Positions 18,652-27,181 of a DNA stretch of 64,000 nucleotides are shown here, in pieces. The position numbers were made by a program, and so were the translations under genes. The DNA lies in the NCBI RefSeq assembly GCF_001593605.1, contig NZ_CP012836.1, forward strand, positions 2,794,501-2,858,500, in the 5' to 3' direction. Numbering within the stretch: the stretch's first letter is position 1; each line of letters opens with the position of its first letter. Under the pieces are notes generated by a model that searched no databases, had not been told where the DNA came from, and worked only from the letters and a program-made list of their open reading frames with translations. Source of the DNA: Algoriphagus sanaruensis (GTDB lineage: Bacteria > Bacteroidota > Bacteroidia > Cytophagales > Cyclobacteriaceae).

Positions 18652-18912
18652 TCAGTTTTTGGCGCTTGCCCGGAATCTCTTTCTCCCTTGAATGATTCCT
18701 AATCGGATCAATAAAATCCAAGGCAAACCATGCATCAGGAAATCTCCCCAATCTACCAACTTCATTCCTACTGCTCCGCCCGCAATCCATCGGACTTTTC
18801 CCCAAATATGAGGCTCAGGGAAATACGGCGCCATTCCTAATGCAAGTGTCATTAGAATGACAAATCGCCAACTGTTAAAGGGTAAAATTTGATTTACTTT
18901 TTGCGGTTCCAT
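18652..18912 (-). CDS. Small membrane protein of unknown function
   Basis: From the ATG at 18912 the protein has 86 residues and two to three hydrophobic segments (about 16-34 and 40-78), ending in a basic tail (GRKRFRASAKN). It overlaps the upstream desaturase gene by 19 bp; an ATG at 18933 would extend it by 7 residues. No family recognised. Tight coupling suggests a role with the desaturase or TauE-like protein. Confidence 0.7.
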   Translation of the reverse strand: MEPQKVNQILPFNSWRFVILMTLALGMAPYFPEPHIWGKVRWIAGGAVGMKLVDWGDFLMHGLPWILLIRLGIIQGRKRFRASAKN

Positions 18913-19766
18913 GGATAGGTGATTTGCTGCCAAAAGGTCTTGGGAAATTGTTCCAAATCCTCAAAACCCAAGGGTTCATGTTCATTTTCATTGGGTATAT
19001 AAGCTGTACCAAATAGGTAGTCCCAAAGGCTCAGGGAAATGCCAAAATTCACCCCATGACTTCCCTCTGGAATGTGCTTAGCATGGTGCCAAAGGTGCAT
19101 TACCGGATTATTGAGCACATATTTCAAAGGTCCGTAGGTGATTTTCACATTGGCATGATTGAGGTGACCGATGGCGATCGTCAGGATATGCAGGATAAAA
19201 AAGTCATCCAATCCAAATCCAATCATAGCTAATGGAATATACTGAACGGATTTATAGACAATGGTCTCCATCCAATGATAACGGAGATGTGCTGCAAATC
19301 CCATTTGCTCGACCGAATGGTGAACTTTATGAAATTCCCACAACCAAGGGTTGGTATGCAGCCAGCGGTGGACATTCCATTGAATAAAGTCAGCCACCAA
19401 AAACATCAAAAGAAACTGTGCCCATCCAGGCCAAGAAGCCACTTGGATGGCTACCAGATTTTCGATTCCAAATAAACCCAAGAAATCATTGAACAACTCA
19501 ACTGCCACATTGGAAACGGAATTGTACACGATTAGGGAAAAAAGGAAAAAGTTGAAAAACATGTAAAATCCATCCATCCAAAAATCTTCCCGAATAGCGG
19601 CTTGATCTTTCCGCCATGGAAAAGCTAATTCCAAAAGCCAAACCACCACTGACAAACCCACTACCCACCAAAAGTAATTGTGCCAAGAAGGATAAAGAAT
19701 TTCGGATACCAGGTAATTCCAGTATCCGAAATAGCCATCTAAGAAGATTTTAAAATACTCTTGCAT
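18894..19766 (-). CDS. Sterol desaturase / fatty acid hydroxylase family protein
   Basis: A 290-residue membrane enzyme with the di-iron histidine pattern HRWLH, then HKVHHS and later HLNHAN and HLWHHAKH. Several hydrophobic segments flank these boxes. Family members use O2 and a di-iron centre to hydroxylate or desaturate lipids or carotenoids; the substrate is not predictable. The gene starts 4 bp after the TauE-like gene and overlaps the next gene, so it is inside a sulfur-related operon, an unusual setting for a lipid hydroxylase. Confidence 0.87.
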   Translation of the reverse strand: MQEYFKIFLDGYFGYWNYLVSEILYPSWHNYFWWVVGLSVVVWLLELAFPWRKDQAAIREDFWMDGFYMFFNFFLFSLIVYNSVSNVAVELFNDFLGLFGIENLVAIQVASWPGWAQFLLMFLVADFIQWNVHRWLHTNPWLWEFHKVHHSVEQMGFAAHLRYHWMETIVYKSVQYIPLAMIGFGLDDFFILHILTIAIGHLNHANVKITYGPLKYVLNNPVMHLWHHAKHIPEGSHGVNFGISLSLWDYLFGTAYIPNENEHEPLGFEDLEQFPKTFWQQITYPWNRKK

Positions 19767-19770
19767 GAAT

Positions 19771-20577
19771 TTAAATATTCATTAATTCTTTGCTGATGAT
19801 GTAGATACCCATAATCAAGACAAACCAACCAAAGCCCTTTTTAAGGATTTTTTCATTGATTTTCTTGGAAAGGGCGCTTCCAATAAAGATCCCTATGATC
19901 GAGAGACCTGTAAATATCAACAGCATTTGCCAATCGATAGTTTGAGTCGAAAGATCTCCCAAAAACCCAATTAGTGATTTGGCAGCAATGATCAAAAGTG
20001 AAGTACCAACTGCCATTTTCATAGGTAGTCTTGCAAGTAAAACCAAGGCTGGAATTATCAAAAATCCTCCACCTGCGCCTACAATTCCAGTTATTACCCC
20101 AACTATTGACCCCTCAAGGGCGATCATTGGGAAATTGTACTTGATCTCTTCATTCTCATCACAATCGACACACTTTTTATTTCGGATCATCGAGAATGAA
20201 GCAGCCAACATGATCAAGGCAAAAAAGACCATGATTCCGATATTCTTTGTTATGGCTGATTCACCAATGCTAAACAAAGGATCAGGCAAGGCTGGAACCA
20301 AAAATTTCCGAGTTAGAAAGACTGCGATAAATGATGGAATTGCAAATACAATTGCGGTCTTATAATTCACCAATCCTTTTTTCATGTATGTACCAGCTCC
20401 TACCAATGAAGTAGCCCCTACAACGAATAAGGAATAAGCTGTAGCCAGTACGGGATTAACCCCTAAAATGTAAACTAAAACAGGAACGGTAAGAATAGAT
20501 CCTCCCCCACCAATCAACCCTAAACTAATTCCAATTAATACTGCAGCGGCAAAGCCAATTACAACGATTACATCCAT
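19771..20577 (-). CDS. TauE/SafE family sulfite/sulfur-compound exporter
   Basis: A 268-residue membrane protein with two repeated halves, each with a Gly-rich motif (LGLIGGGGSILTVPVL near 19-35; GIVGAGGGFLIIPALVLL near 160-177). TauE/SafE proteins move sulfite, sulfoacetate or related anions across the inner membrane. A loop between the halves carries Cys136 and Cys139 in KKCVDCDENE. First gene of a leftward operon; a Crp/Fnr-type palindrome and a -7 element lie in its promoter region. Confidence 0.9.
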   Translation of the reverse strand: MDVIVVIGFAAAVLIGISLGLIGGGGSILTVPVLVYILGVNPVLATAYSLFVVGATSLVGAGTYMKKGLVNYKTAIVFAIPSFIAVFLTRKFLVPALPDPLFSIGESAITKNIGIMVFFALIMLAASFSMIRNKKCVDCDENEEIKYNFPMIALEGSIVGVITGIVGAGGGFLIIPALVLLARLPMKMAVGTSLLIIAAKSLIGFLGDLSTQTIDWQMLLIFTGLSIIGIFIGSALSKKINEKILKKGFGWFVLIMGIYIISKELMNI

Positions 20578-20596
20578 TTTATTTCAAATTTTCATA

Positions 20597-20604
20597 CAAA
20601 AGTA
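20597..20604 (-). promoter_or_regulatory. -7 promoter element of the TauE operon
   Basis: The minus strand reads TACTTTTG, a full match to TAnnTTTG, 19 bp before the start codon. Confidence 0.6.
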
Positions 20605-20627
20605 GGTTCAGCCTTTGCCCTTAAGCG

Positions 20628-20641
20628 GTGACAATTGTTAC
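20628..20641. promoter_or_regulatory. Crp/Fnr-type operator upstream of the TauE operon
   Basis: GTGACAATTGTTAC is a near-perfect 14-bp palindrome of the GTGA-N6-TCAC type (one mismatch). Its centre is about 30 bp upstream of the -7 element, which places it near -41, the class II activator position. Confidence 0.6.
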
Positions 20642-20752
20642 ACTGTCTGAATTTTAATTTAAGCTCCTTTTTCTATTTAAAATGAATAATTGTGACCTTG
20701 CTCTCTGTATTTACAGTCATTTTGGTAACTTCCACCTATACCTAAATCTACT

Positions 20753-21556
20753 ATGAAAATCCTGGTTCCAATAGATTTTTCTCCCAATTCAATTCACGCC
20801 TTTGAATTTGCCCTTGCCCTAGCCCAACGGGAAAAAAGCGAAATCCAGTTGATTTATGTAATAGAGCATATCTACGACTTCGCGGCTCAGTCAGCCTTGG
20901 CTTTGGAATCTCATTGGGGGGAAGCAGAACAAAAAATCAAAGATCTCAAAGAAAAATACGCTTCTTCTGAAGTCCTCATTTCTTATCAGATTGAAGAAGG
21001 AACCCCCTCGATTTCAATCTCAAAATTTGCACATGAATCTGACGTAAACTTGATTGTGATGGGGACTAAAGGTGCTCATGGCATGAAAAAATGGCTCATC
21101 GGTTCGACAGCTGCGAATACGATCAAAGAATCCACCAAACCTGTTTTAGTAATTCCCGAAAACTCAAATCTTACACATATTCAAAAAATCACTTTAGCGC
21201 TAGAATTTGAAGATCATGAACCTCAATACATCGATTGGATCGTTGGAAAATGCGACCAATGGCATTTGGGTCTTGACTTTTTACACATTCAAGTAGCGAA
21301 TGATTTTAAAGAAGAATTGTCCGTAATGGGATTGGAAAAATATATTTCTAAAAAATTTCCAACCATGCCCGTGAAAATTCACACCTTCTTTGCAGAAACT
21401 CCTAGCGATGGATTGGAGCTTTACATGGAGGAGCATGAAGAATCCATTCTGATGGTTTGCCACAAACAGCGAAGCTTATGGAGTGACTTACTGGAAAATA
21501 GTGAATCCCTTCACTTGGCCTATTCTGCGCCTATCCCCATTTTGGTGATGGTTTGA
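20753..21556 (+). CDS. Universal stress protein, two UspA domains
   Basis: A 267-residue tandem Usp protein. The first domain (1-146) ends with the ATP-binding pattern G-x2-G-x9-G-S/T (GTKGAHGMKKWLIGST). The second domain (about 150-267) is degenerate and lacks it. Such proteins are cytosolic and linked to stress, anoxia or energy limitation. It lies divergent from the TauE operon and convergent with the Crp/Fnr gene, stop codons directly abutting. Confidence 0.9.
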   Translation: MKILVPIDFSPNSIHAFEFALALAQREKSEIQLIYVIEHIYDFAAQSALALESHWGEAEQKIKDLKEKYASSEVLISYQIEEGTPSISISKFAHESDVNLIVMGTKGAHGMKKWLIGSTAANTIKESTKPVLVIPENSNLTHIQKITLALEFEDHEPQYIDWIVGKCDQWHLGLDFLHIQVANDFKEELSVMGLEKYISKKFPTMPVKIHTFFAETPSDGLELYMEEHEESILMVCHKQRSLWSDLLENSESLHLAYSAPIPILVMV

Positions 21557-22213
21557 TTATTTACTAATCAACTCTTCAAAATCATCACGGATATAGATCA
21601 CGTTTCGACCCAATTCAATCCACTTTTTCTTTTCCAGTTGCTTAAGCAATCGCGAAATCACCTCCCTTGAAGTTCCTAATTCATTTGCGATCTCCTGGTG
21701 AGTCGTATGAAGTTCGTTCGCTTTAAGTTGTTTCATTTTGGTAACGATGTACCGCATAAGTCGCTCATCCATACGCTTAAAAGCAACAGCATCTAAAGCA
21801 ATAAGCATCTCTTGGAATCGCTGTTGATAGGTACTCGAAACGAAATCTTTCCACTGCTTAAATTCATCAGACCACTGCTCATGCAACTGAACTGGAATAA
21901 ACATGATAGTAGCGGTCTCTTCGACCACGGCTTTGATTTCGCTCGGTCGGGCTGCCGAGCAACAAGTTAGGGACAAGGCACAAGTTTCGCCCTGCTCGAG
22001 GTAATACAGAAATAATTCTTTTCCTTCCTCATCCATTCGCATGATCTTGATAGACCCATCAATCACGAGTGGAACTGCCTTGATAAATTGTCCAGGCTCC
22101 ATTAATACCCTTCCATGTTCAAAGTTGGATTCCTGGCCTTTTTCCAAAATTGCCTGTAAAAGTTTAGGGTCAGAGAGGTTTGGAAGTGCTTGTTTGAGTT
22201 TTTCTAGTGTCAT
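21557..22213 (-). CDS. Crp/Fnr family transcriptional regulator with Cys cluster
   Basis: A 218-residue protein with an N-terminal cyclic-nucleotide-binding-type beta barrel (about 30-110) and a C-terminal helix-turn-helix (HQEIANELGTSREVISRLLK). The barrel carries Cys78, Cys84 and Cys85 in GETCALSLTCCSAA, where cAMP-binding proteins have a different loop. It lacks the N-terminal Cys set of FNR. Redox, sulfide or persulfide sensing through these cysteines is an inference supported by its neighbours (SQR, TauE, rhodanese). A palindrome lies in its own promoter region. Confidence 0.92.
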   Translation of the reverse strand: MTLEKLKQALPNLSDPKLLQAILEKGQESNFEHGRVLMEPGQFIKAVPLVIDGSIKIMRMDEEGKELFLYYLEQGETCALSLTCCSAARPSEIKAVVEETATIMFIPVQLHEQWSDEFKQWKDFVSSTYQQRFQEMLIALDAVAFKRMDERLMRYIVTKMKQLKANELHTTHQEIANELGTSREVISRLLKQLEKKKWIELGRNVIYIRDDFEELISK

Positions 22214-22229
22214 AATTCCTTATCAACGA

Positions 22230-22237
22230 CAAAAATG
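22230..22237 (-). promoter_or_regulatory. Putative -7 element of the Crp/Fnr gene
   Basis: The minus strand reads CATTTTTG, one mismatch to TAnnTTTG, 16 bp before the start codon. The centre of the upstream palindrome is 30.5 bp away, the same spacing as at the TauE operon. Confidence 0.4.
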
Positions 22238-22260
22238 GGAATGGTGTCTAAGGTAAATTA

Positions 22261-22274
22261 GTGACAAATATCAC
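22261..22274. promoter_or_regulatory. Crp/Fnr-type operator 1 in the Crp-SQR intergenic region
   Basis: GTGACAAATATCAC has perfect GTGA and TCAC half-sites separated by 6 bp. It lies 47 bp upstream of the Crp/Fnr start and may serve autoregulation. Confidence 0.65.
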
Positions 22275-22315
22275 AATCAACCAAATCAAAAAAATTAAAT
22301 TGAGAGGAGGTTTAG

Positions 22316-22329
22316 GTGATTAATATCAC
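22316..22329. promoter_or_regulatory. Crp/Fnr-type operator 2 upstream of SQR
   Basis: GTGATTAATATCAC has perfect half-sites with N6. Its centre is 29.5 bp upstream of the SQR -7 element, consistent with class II activation. Confidence 0.68.
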
Positions 22330-22351
22330 TTTTTCCTGACCTTAAGAACCT

Positions 22352-22359
22352 TATCTTTC
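22352..22359 (+). promoter_or_regulatory. -7 promoter element of the SQR gene
   Basis: TATCTTTC matches TAnnTTTG at all but the last base and lies 25 bp before the ATG. A T-run at 22330-22334 is at a rough -33 position. Confidence 0.5.
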
Positions 22360-22384
22360 TAATGTTTAATCACACAAAAAACCC

Positions 22385-23650
22385 ATGAAAACTCACTATC
22401 AGATTTTAATTATCGGCGGAGGAACAGCCGGAATTACCATTGCAGCCCAACTTAAGCGAAAGGACTCAACCTTGGATATCGCCATTGTCGAACCTTCAGA
22501 AAAACATTATTATCAGCCTGCATGGACGTTAGTGGGCGCTGGAGCTTTTGATTTTGCAGATACTGAGCGAAATGAAGCAGACTATATTCCAGACGGTGTA
22601 GATTGGATTAAAGATAAAGCAACTGGAATTGACCCAGAAAGTAATTCAGTAGAAACTGCTACTTCTGGTACAATCACTTATGACTATTTGATTCCAGTAC
22701 CTGGGTTGGTGATGGCTCCAGAATTAATCCCTGGGTTAAAAGAAGCATTAGGTAAAGGCGTGGTCTGCTCTAATTACACTGACCCTGAACATACTTGGGA
22801 AGTGCTCAAAAATTTCAAAGGAGGCAATGCCGTCTTTACCCAGCCAACTACTCCAATCAAATGTGGTGGAGCACCTCAAAAAATCATGTACATGGCTGAG
22901 GACTATTTTAGAAAAAATGGTCTTAGAGACAAAACCAATGTCCTGTTTGCAACTCCAGGCACTGTGATTTTTGGTGTTCCAGAATTTGCCAAGACCTTAA
23001 ATAAGATCATCCATGATCGTGATATCATATTCAAGCCTTTCTATGCACCAGTTAAAATTGATGCCGAAAAGCAGGAAATCTATTTCCACTATGCAAAACC
23101 CGGAGAAAGTAACTGCACTGTTCAAGAAGGCAATAGCTTAGGCGAAGAACTGGTAGGAGCTCTTGAAATCAAGGTCCATTACGATATGCTTCACATCGCT
23201 CCACCTCAAATGGCTCCAAAATTCATCCAGGATTCCAAAATATCCATTCAGGAAGGACCCGGGAAAGGATGGGTTGACGTGGACATCCATACCATGCAGC
23301 ATAAGCGTTACCCCAATATCTTCTCCATAGGCGATGTAGCCCACTTACCAACAGCAAAAACTGGCGCCGCCATCAGAAAGCAAGCTCCAGTATTGGTAGA
23401 AAATCTACTCTCTGTGATCAAATCCGGTCATTTGGGTCAAAAATCTTACGAAGGATATTCTTCTTGCCCAATTGTGACTGGCTATGGAAAAATGCTACTC
23501 TGCGAATTCAAATACGACAATGTCAAAGATAGCGATCCAATGATTTCCACTTTTGTAGACACTACCAAAGAACAATACAGCATGTGGTTGCTCAAGAAAT
23601 ACGGTCTTCCTTTTATGTATTGGAATTTAATGTTGAGAGGAAAAGCCTAA
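22385..23650 (+). CDS. sqr: Sulfide:quinone oxidoreductase, type II (mitochondrial SQOR-like)
   Basis: Oxidises sulfide to sulfane sulfur and passes electrons to quinone at the inner membrane. A 421-residue flavoprotein with an N-terminal FAD motif (IIGGGTAGITIA, 9-20), a second nucleotide-binding region and the C-terminal SIGDVAHLPTAKTGAA. Cys160 in KCGGAPQK and Cys361 in SSCPIVTGYG match the two redox cysteines of mitochondrial SQOR-type enzymes. The Crp/Fnr gene is divergent, with two palindromes between them. The first strand past the FAD motif (EPSEKHYYQPAWTLV) is also typical. Confidence 0.92.
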   Translation: MKTHYQILIIGGGTAGITIAAQLKRKDSTLDIAIVEPSEKHYYQPAWTLVGAGAFDFADTERNEADYIPDGVDWIKDKATGIDPESNSVETATSGTITYDYLIPVPGLVMAPELIPGLKEALGKGVVCSNYTDPEHTWEVLKNFKGGNAVFTQPTTPIKCGGAPQKIMYMAEDYFRKNGLRDKTNVLFATPGTVIFGVPEFAKTLNKIIHDRDIIFKPFYAPVKIDAEKQEIYFHYAKPGESNCTVQEGNSLGEELVGALEIKVHYDMLHIAPPQMAPKFIQDSKISIQEGPGKGWVDVDIHTMQHKRYPNIFSIGDVAHLPTAKTGAAIRKQAPVLVENLLSVIKSGHLGQKSYEGYSSCPIVTGYGKMLLCEFKYDNVKDSDPMISTFVDTTKEQYSMWLLKKYGLPFMYWNLMLRGKA

Positions 23651-23664
23651 GGAATTCCATTCCT

Positions 23665-23703
23665 GAAAAAGATCCCGGATCAATTTGGTTCGGGATTTTT
23701 TTA
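23665..23703 (+). terminator. Intrinsic terminator of SQR
   Basis: ATCCCG (23672-23677) and CGGGAT (23691-23696) pair, flanked by A residues upstream and a run of seven T residues downstream. Confidence 0.75.
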
Positions 23704-23808
23704 TGCCCAAATCAAACAAATCCCATCAATAAAAATCTTAAAACCATTCATCCCTTATATCTTCGAATTAAGCCTATTCTTGATCTCTTTTGGGTAAATA
23801 AATTTCAC

Positions 23809-26205
23809 ATGAAGTCTTCACTTCTAACACTTGTTTGCATTCTCTTTGGTTTTCATTCCTTCGCTCAGGACCTTCTTATATTAGATAAAAACACTAATCT
23901 TCCCATTTCTGAAGTATCGATTAGCGTACCCGGAACTCCAACTAATCGGTCTACTGATGCAAATGGAAAGGTATCATTAAGTGGATTTCCAAAAACTGGA
24001 AAAATTTGGATCACGAAGGAAAATTACATTTCACTAGCTCTTGCTTGGAGTGATTTTGAACAAGGCCAGTTTACAGTTTACCTATCCACCAAAGAGGTAA
24101 TTCTTGAAGATGCTGTCATCTCAGCCAATCGCTGGAAAGTCAACTTGGAAGACGTGGCAGAAAAAGTCAGGAGGCTAGATCAAAGCTCTCTGCTAATCCG
24201 AAATCCAAGTAATATGGCAGATTGGATTGGGTCAAGTGGGGAAGTGTTTATTCAAAAAAGCCAAATGGGTGGAGGAAGCCCAATGATTCGAGGTTTTTCT
24301 GCCAATAGACTTTTATATGCCGTGGATGGCGTAAGAATGAATACGGCAATATTTAGAAGTGGAAATCTCCAAAACGTGATTTCTATTGATCCTTTTGCAG
24401 TAGAAAATACCGAAATACAGTTTGGTCCAGGATCTGTAATGTATGGCTCTGATGCGATCGGTGGAGTAATGGTTTTTGAAACACTCCAACCAGATGCTAC
24501 CAATCGGTTAAATTTGATTTCAAGAGTTTCATCTGCATCATCTGAAAAAACAGGACATGTCGATTTTTCTTATGGAAGTAATTCTTTACGATTCTTAACC
24601 AGTATCAGCTATTTTAACTACGGAGACTTGCGCATGGGGAGTCGAGGCGGTCATGACTCCTATCTCCGTCCAGATTATGTACAAAGAGAGGGAAATTTCG
24701 ATTTAGTAAAGGTCAACGATAACCCATTAGTACAAAAAGGAAGTGGCTATGATCAGATCAATCTGATGCAAAAAGTAAATTGGAGGAGTGGAAAATACAG
24801 CAATTTCGATGTTGGATTTCACTACTCTACTTCCTCTAATGTACCACGGTATGACCGATTGATTGAAAAAAGAAACGGAAGCTTACGATTTGCAAAGTGG
24901 GATTATGGACCCCAAACTTGGCTGATGGGCAATGCTAAGTGGACTTATACGAAAAGCACTCGCCTTTTTGATCAGGTAAAAATCATCAGCGCGTATCAAT
25001 TTTTCGAAGAAAGTCGCATTGATCGAAGATTAAACGATAATCGAGAAAACAATCGAAAAGAAGAAGTGAAGGCCTATTCGGTCAATGCCGATTTATTGAA
25101 GTATTTTAAAGATGGGTCATTTTTAAGTTATGGTGCTGAATGGGTTTTAAACCAGGTTCAATCCTCTGGAATTAGTAAAAACATTGAAACCGGAGCGCTA
25201 TTTCCTGCATCTGCCAGATATCCCAATTCAAATTGGAGCTCTCTAGCAGCTTATGGAAGTTACCACCGACGCATTTCTGATTTGCTCAAGTTTCAGGGAG
25301 CATTACGATACAATTTAACCAAGCTCACTGCAGATTTCTCTGAGAACCTTGATTTCTATCCCCTTCCATTTACTACCTCTTCAAACAGTCATTCTTCCTT
25401 AACTGGCAATTTGGGCCTAATCCTATCTCCTTCTCCTTCATTTACTATTTCACCCGTCCTTTCCACGGGATTTAGAGCGCCAAATGTGGATGACATTGGA
25501 AAAATATTCGATTCTGAGCCAGGTGCTGTTTTGGTGCCCAATCCAGACCTAAAGCCAGAATATGCTTACAATGCAGAGCTCAACTTGAATAAATATTTCG
25601 GAGAAAATTTAAAGTTGGACTTCACCGCTTATTATACTCGACTAGATCAGGCGATGGTCCGAAGACCATTTCAATTAGATGGGAAATCTGAAATTGTATA
25701 TGATGGGGAACCTAGTCAAGTCTTAGCAATTCAAAATGCAGCCTTTGCCACCATCAAAGGAATTCAAGCAGGATTTGAGTATAAATTTTCTTCCCAACTC
25801 CTTTTGGTTTCGAGGTATAATTTTCAAAAAGGGATTGAGGAATTGGATGACCAAACCACTAGCCCATCCAGACATGCACCCCCCGCTTATGGGATGACAC
25901 GTTTAAGTTTTTCCAAACCAAAATTCGGAGCACATCTAACTGTTCAATACAGTGCAGAACGATCATTTGAAGACCTTCCCGAAGAGGAGAAATCCAAAGT
26001 CTTCATTTACGCTACCGATGTAAATGGAAATCCATTTTCCCCTTCTTGGACCATTGTCAATTTGAATTTCAATTACTCAATAGCCAAAAATTTTGGACTC
26101 ACAGGAGGGTTAGAAAATATTTTCGACAAACAATACCGGCCTTACAGTTCGGGAATTGTAGCACCCGGAAGAAATGTGACGTTATCGCTTAAAGCCAGTT
26201 TTTAA
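23809..26205 (+). CDS. TonB-dependent outer-membrane receptor
   Basis: From the ATG at 23809 the protein has 798 residues with a signal peptide (1-18, FHSFAQ). A short carboxypeptidase-like beta domain (about 20-100) precedes the plug (SANRWKVNLEDV to GVMVFE) and a C-terminal barrel ending in LSLKASF. The plug block SPMIRGFSANRLLYAVDGVR resembles heme, siderophore or vitamin receptors rather than SusC. Proximity to feoAB suggests iron or heme as ligand, but this is inference. An in-frame start at 23584 exists but would overlap SQR and hide the signal peptide. Confidence 0.9.
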   Translation: MKSSLLTLVCILFGFHSFAQDLLILDKNTNLPISEVSISVPGTPTNRSTDANGKVSLSGFPKTGKIWITKENYISLALAWSDFEQGQFTVYLSTKEVILEDAVISANRWKVNLEDVAEKVRRLDQSSLLIRNPSNMADWIGSSGEVFIQKSQMGGGSPMIRGFSANRLLYAVDGVRMNTAIFRSGNLQNVISIDPFAVENTEIQFGPGSVMYGSDAIGGVMVFETLQPDATNRLNLISRVSSASSEKTGHVDFSYGSNSLRFLTSISYFNYGDLRMGSRGGHDSYLRPDYVQREGNFDLVKVNDNPLVQKGSGYDQINLMQKVNWRSGKYSNFDVGFHYSTSSNVPRYDRLIEKRNGSLRFAKWDYGPQTWLMGNAKWTYTKSTRLFDQVKIISAYQFFEESRIDRRLNDNRENNRKEEVKAYSVNADLLKYFKDGSFLSYGAEWVLNQVQSSGISKNIETGALFPASARYPNSNWSSLAAYGSYHRRISDLLKFQGALRYNLTKLTADFSENLDFYPLPFTTSSNSHSSLTGNLGLILSPSPSFTISPVLSTGFRAPNVDDIGKIFDSEPGAVLVPNPDLKPEYAYNAELNLNKYFGENLKLDFTAYYTRLDQAMVRRPFQLDGKSEIVYDGEPSQVLAIQNAAFATIKGIQAGFEYKFSSQLLLVSRYNFQKGIEELDDQTTSPSRHAPPAYGMTRLSFSKPKFGAHLTVQYSAERSFEDLPEEEKSKVFIYATDVNGNPFSPSWTIVNLNFNYSIAKNFGLTGGLENIFDKQYRPYSSGIVAPGRNVTLSLKASF

Positions 26206-26247
26206 GGCGATGAGTTAACAATTTGATTTTTAACCTGTTTTTATGCT

Positions 26248-26883
26248 ATGGGAATGATCAAGAAATCAGTTTTATCGACCGTTTTGCTTTTTGTCATTTT
26301 GTCGATATTACCAATGGGATGCGGTCTCTTTTGTAGCGATTCTTGTGGATGCGGTCCGAATTTTCCCCCACAGACATTTCGGATCAATTCATTTGAAATT
26401 TTCACAGCCGCCTTTGATGGACAGCAAATTTTCCCTTCTACTTTTCTTCCTTATGACAAGGTTTTCAAGGCGATCAGAGTAAAAAACTTTGATTTATTAG
26501 GTGAGCTTAAATCCCCTAAATTCCAAGGATTGAATATGGCATTCGCCTGTAGTCCTCCCTCTCCAACATCCAGCAAAAAGCTGGTTGATATCCAAATCTT
26601 GAATTTAAATGAAGTTACTTTCGGAGACGGGACTGTTCTGGAACCGGGACAAAACATCAGTGAACTTTTCGCAATTGGGTATTTCTATTCCAATTCATTG
26701 AAAAGTATTCCAGAATTTATTGAAGATGGATACACTCTTTATCTGGAAGATTTATTGAAGCTTGGAATTCGAAAAAATCCTGGCAAGGAGATTTCATTAG
26801 AGGTTTCTATTTCAATAGTACTCCAAGATGGATCAGCTTTTACCTTCCAAAATGAAATTTGGAGCTTACAGCCAAATTCATGA
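26248..26883 (+). CDS. Cys-rich lipoprotein of unknown function
   Basis: A 211-residue protein with a lipobox ending at Cys25 (LPMGC). Three further cysteines follow closely (Cys29, Cys33, Cys35 in FCSDSCGCG). The remaining 170 residues look like a beta-rich exported domain and contain one more Cys in FACSPPS. No family was recognised. It sits 42 bp after the TonB receptor and 72 bp before feoA, so a surface or periplasmic role in iron or another metal is possible but unproven. ATG at 26254 is an alternative start. Confidence 0.7.
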   Translation: MGMIKKSVLSTVLLFVILSILPMGCGLFCSDSCGCGPNFPPQTFRINSFEIFTAAFDGQQIFPSTFLPYDKVFKAIRVKNFDLLGELKSPKFQGLNMAFACSPPSPTSSKKLVDIQILNLNEVTFGDGTVLEPGQNISELFAIGYFYSNSLKSIPEFIEDGYTLYLEDLLKLGIRKNPGKEISLEVSISIVLQDGSAFTFQNEIWSLQPNS

Positions 26884-26904
26884 CAAAAATCTTCCCTATT
26901 TTTC

Positions 26905-26935
26905 TTTAGATTCATTCCAAATACAGCTACTTTTG
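26905..26935 (+). promoter_or_regulatory. Bacteroidota-type promoter of feoAB
   Basis: TTTA (26905-26908), 19 bp, then TACTTTTG (26928-26935): a near-consensus TTTG-N19-TAnnTTTG promoter, 20 bp before feoA. Confidence 0.6.
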
Positions 26936-26955
26936 CAGCTCTGGAAAGAAATAAA

Positions 26956-27177
26956 ATGACTGCAGACCGACTTCCCTTAGACCGAACAGGGAAAATCATA
27001 GAGATTAAATCCTCACCTCTTAAGATCAATCTCATGGAGCTTGGATTTTTGCCAGGTAAATACATTACGCTTCAGCATAAAGCTCCTGCAGGTGGTCCAA
27101 TGGCGTTTCAAATGGAAGAAACTCTTTTGGCTTTGCGTATTCATGAAGCAGCATTGATCCAGATCGAATTGATTTAA
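26956..27177 (+). CDS. feoA: Ferrous iron transport protein A
   Basis: A 73-residue SH3-like FeoA domain, with KIIEIKSSPLKINLMELGFL and PGKYITLQHKAP and a C-terminal ALRIHEAALIQIEL. FeoA is a small cytosolic partner that supports FeoB-driven Fe(II) uptake. feoB starts 4 bp after its stop. Confidence 0.92.
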   Translation: MTADRLPLDRTGKIIEIKSSPLKINLMELGFLPGKYITLQHKAPAGGPMAFQMEETLLALRIHEAALIQIELI

Positions 27178-27181
27178 GCCC

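Noticed and set aside
18622..18655. Inverted repeat TAGTCAG/CTGACTA and CTGA-N6-TCAG between rhodanese and the membrane protein gene
   Set aside because: Resembles a Crp/Fnr site, but half-sites are CTGA/TCAG rather than GTGA/TCAC and no -7 element is at the proper distance; not counted in the regulon.
23584..23808. Upstream extension of the TonB receptor
   Set aside because: Overlaps SQR and its terminator, and would bury a clear signal peptide beginning at 23809.
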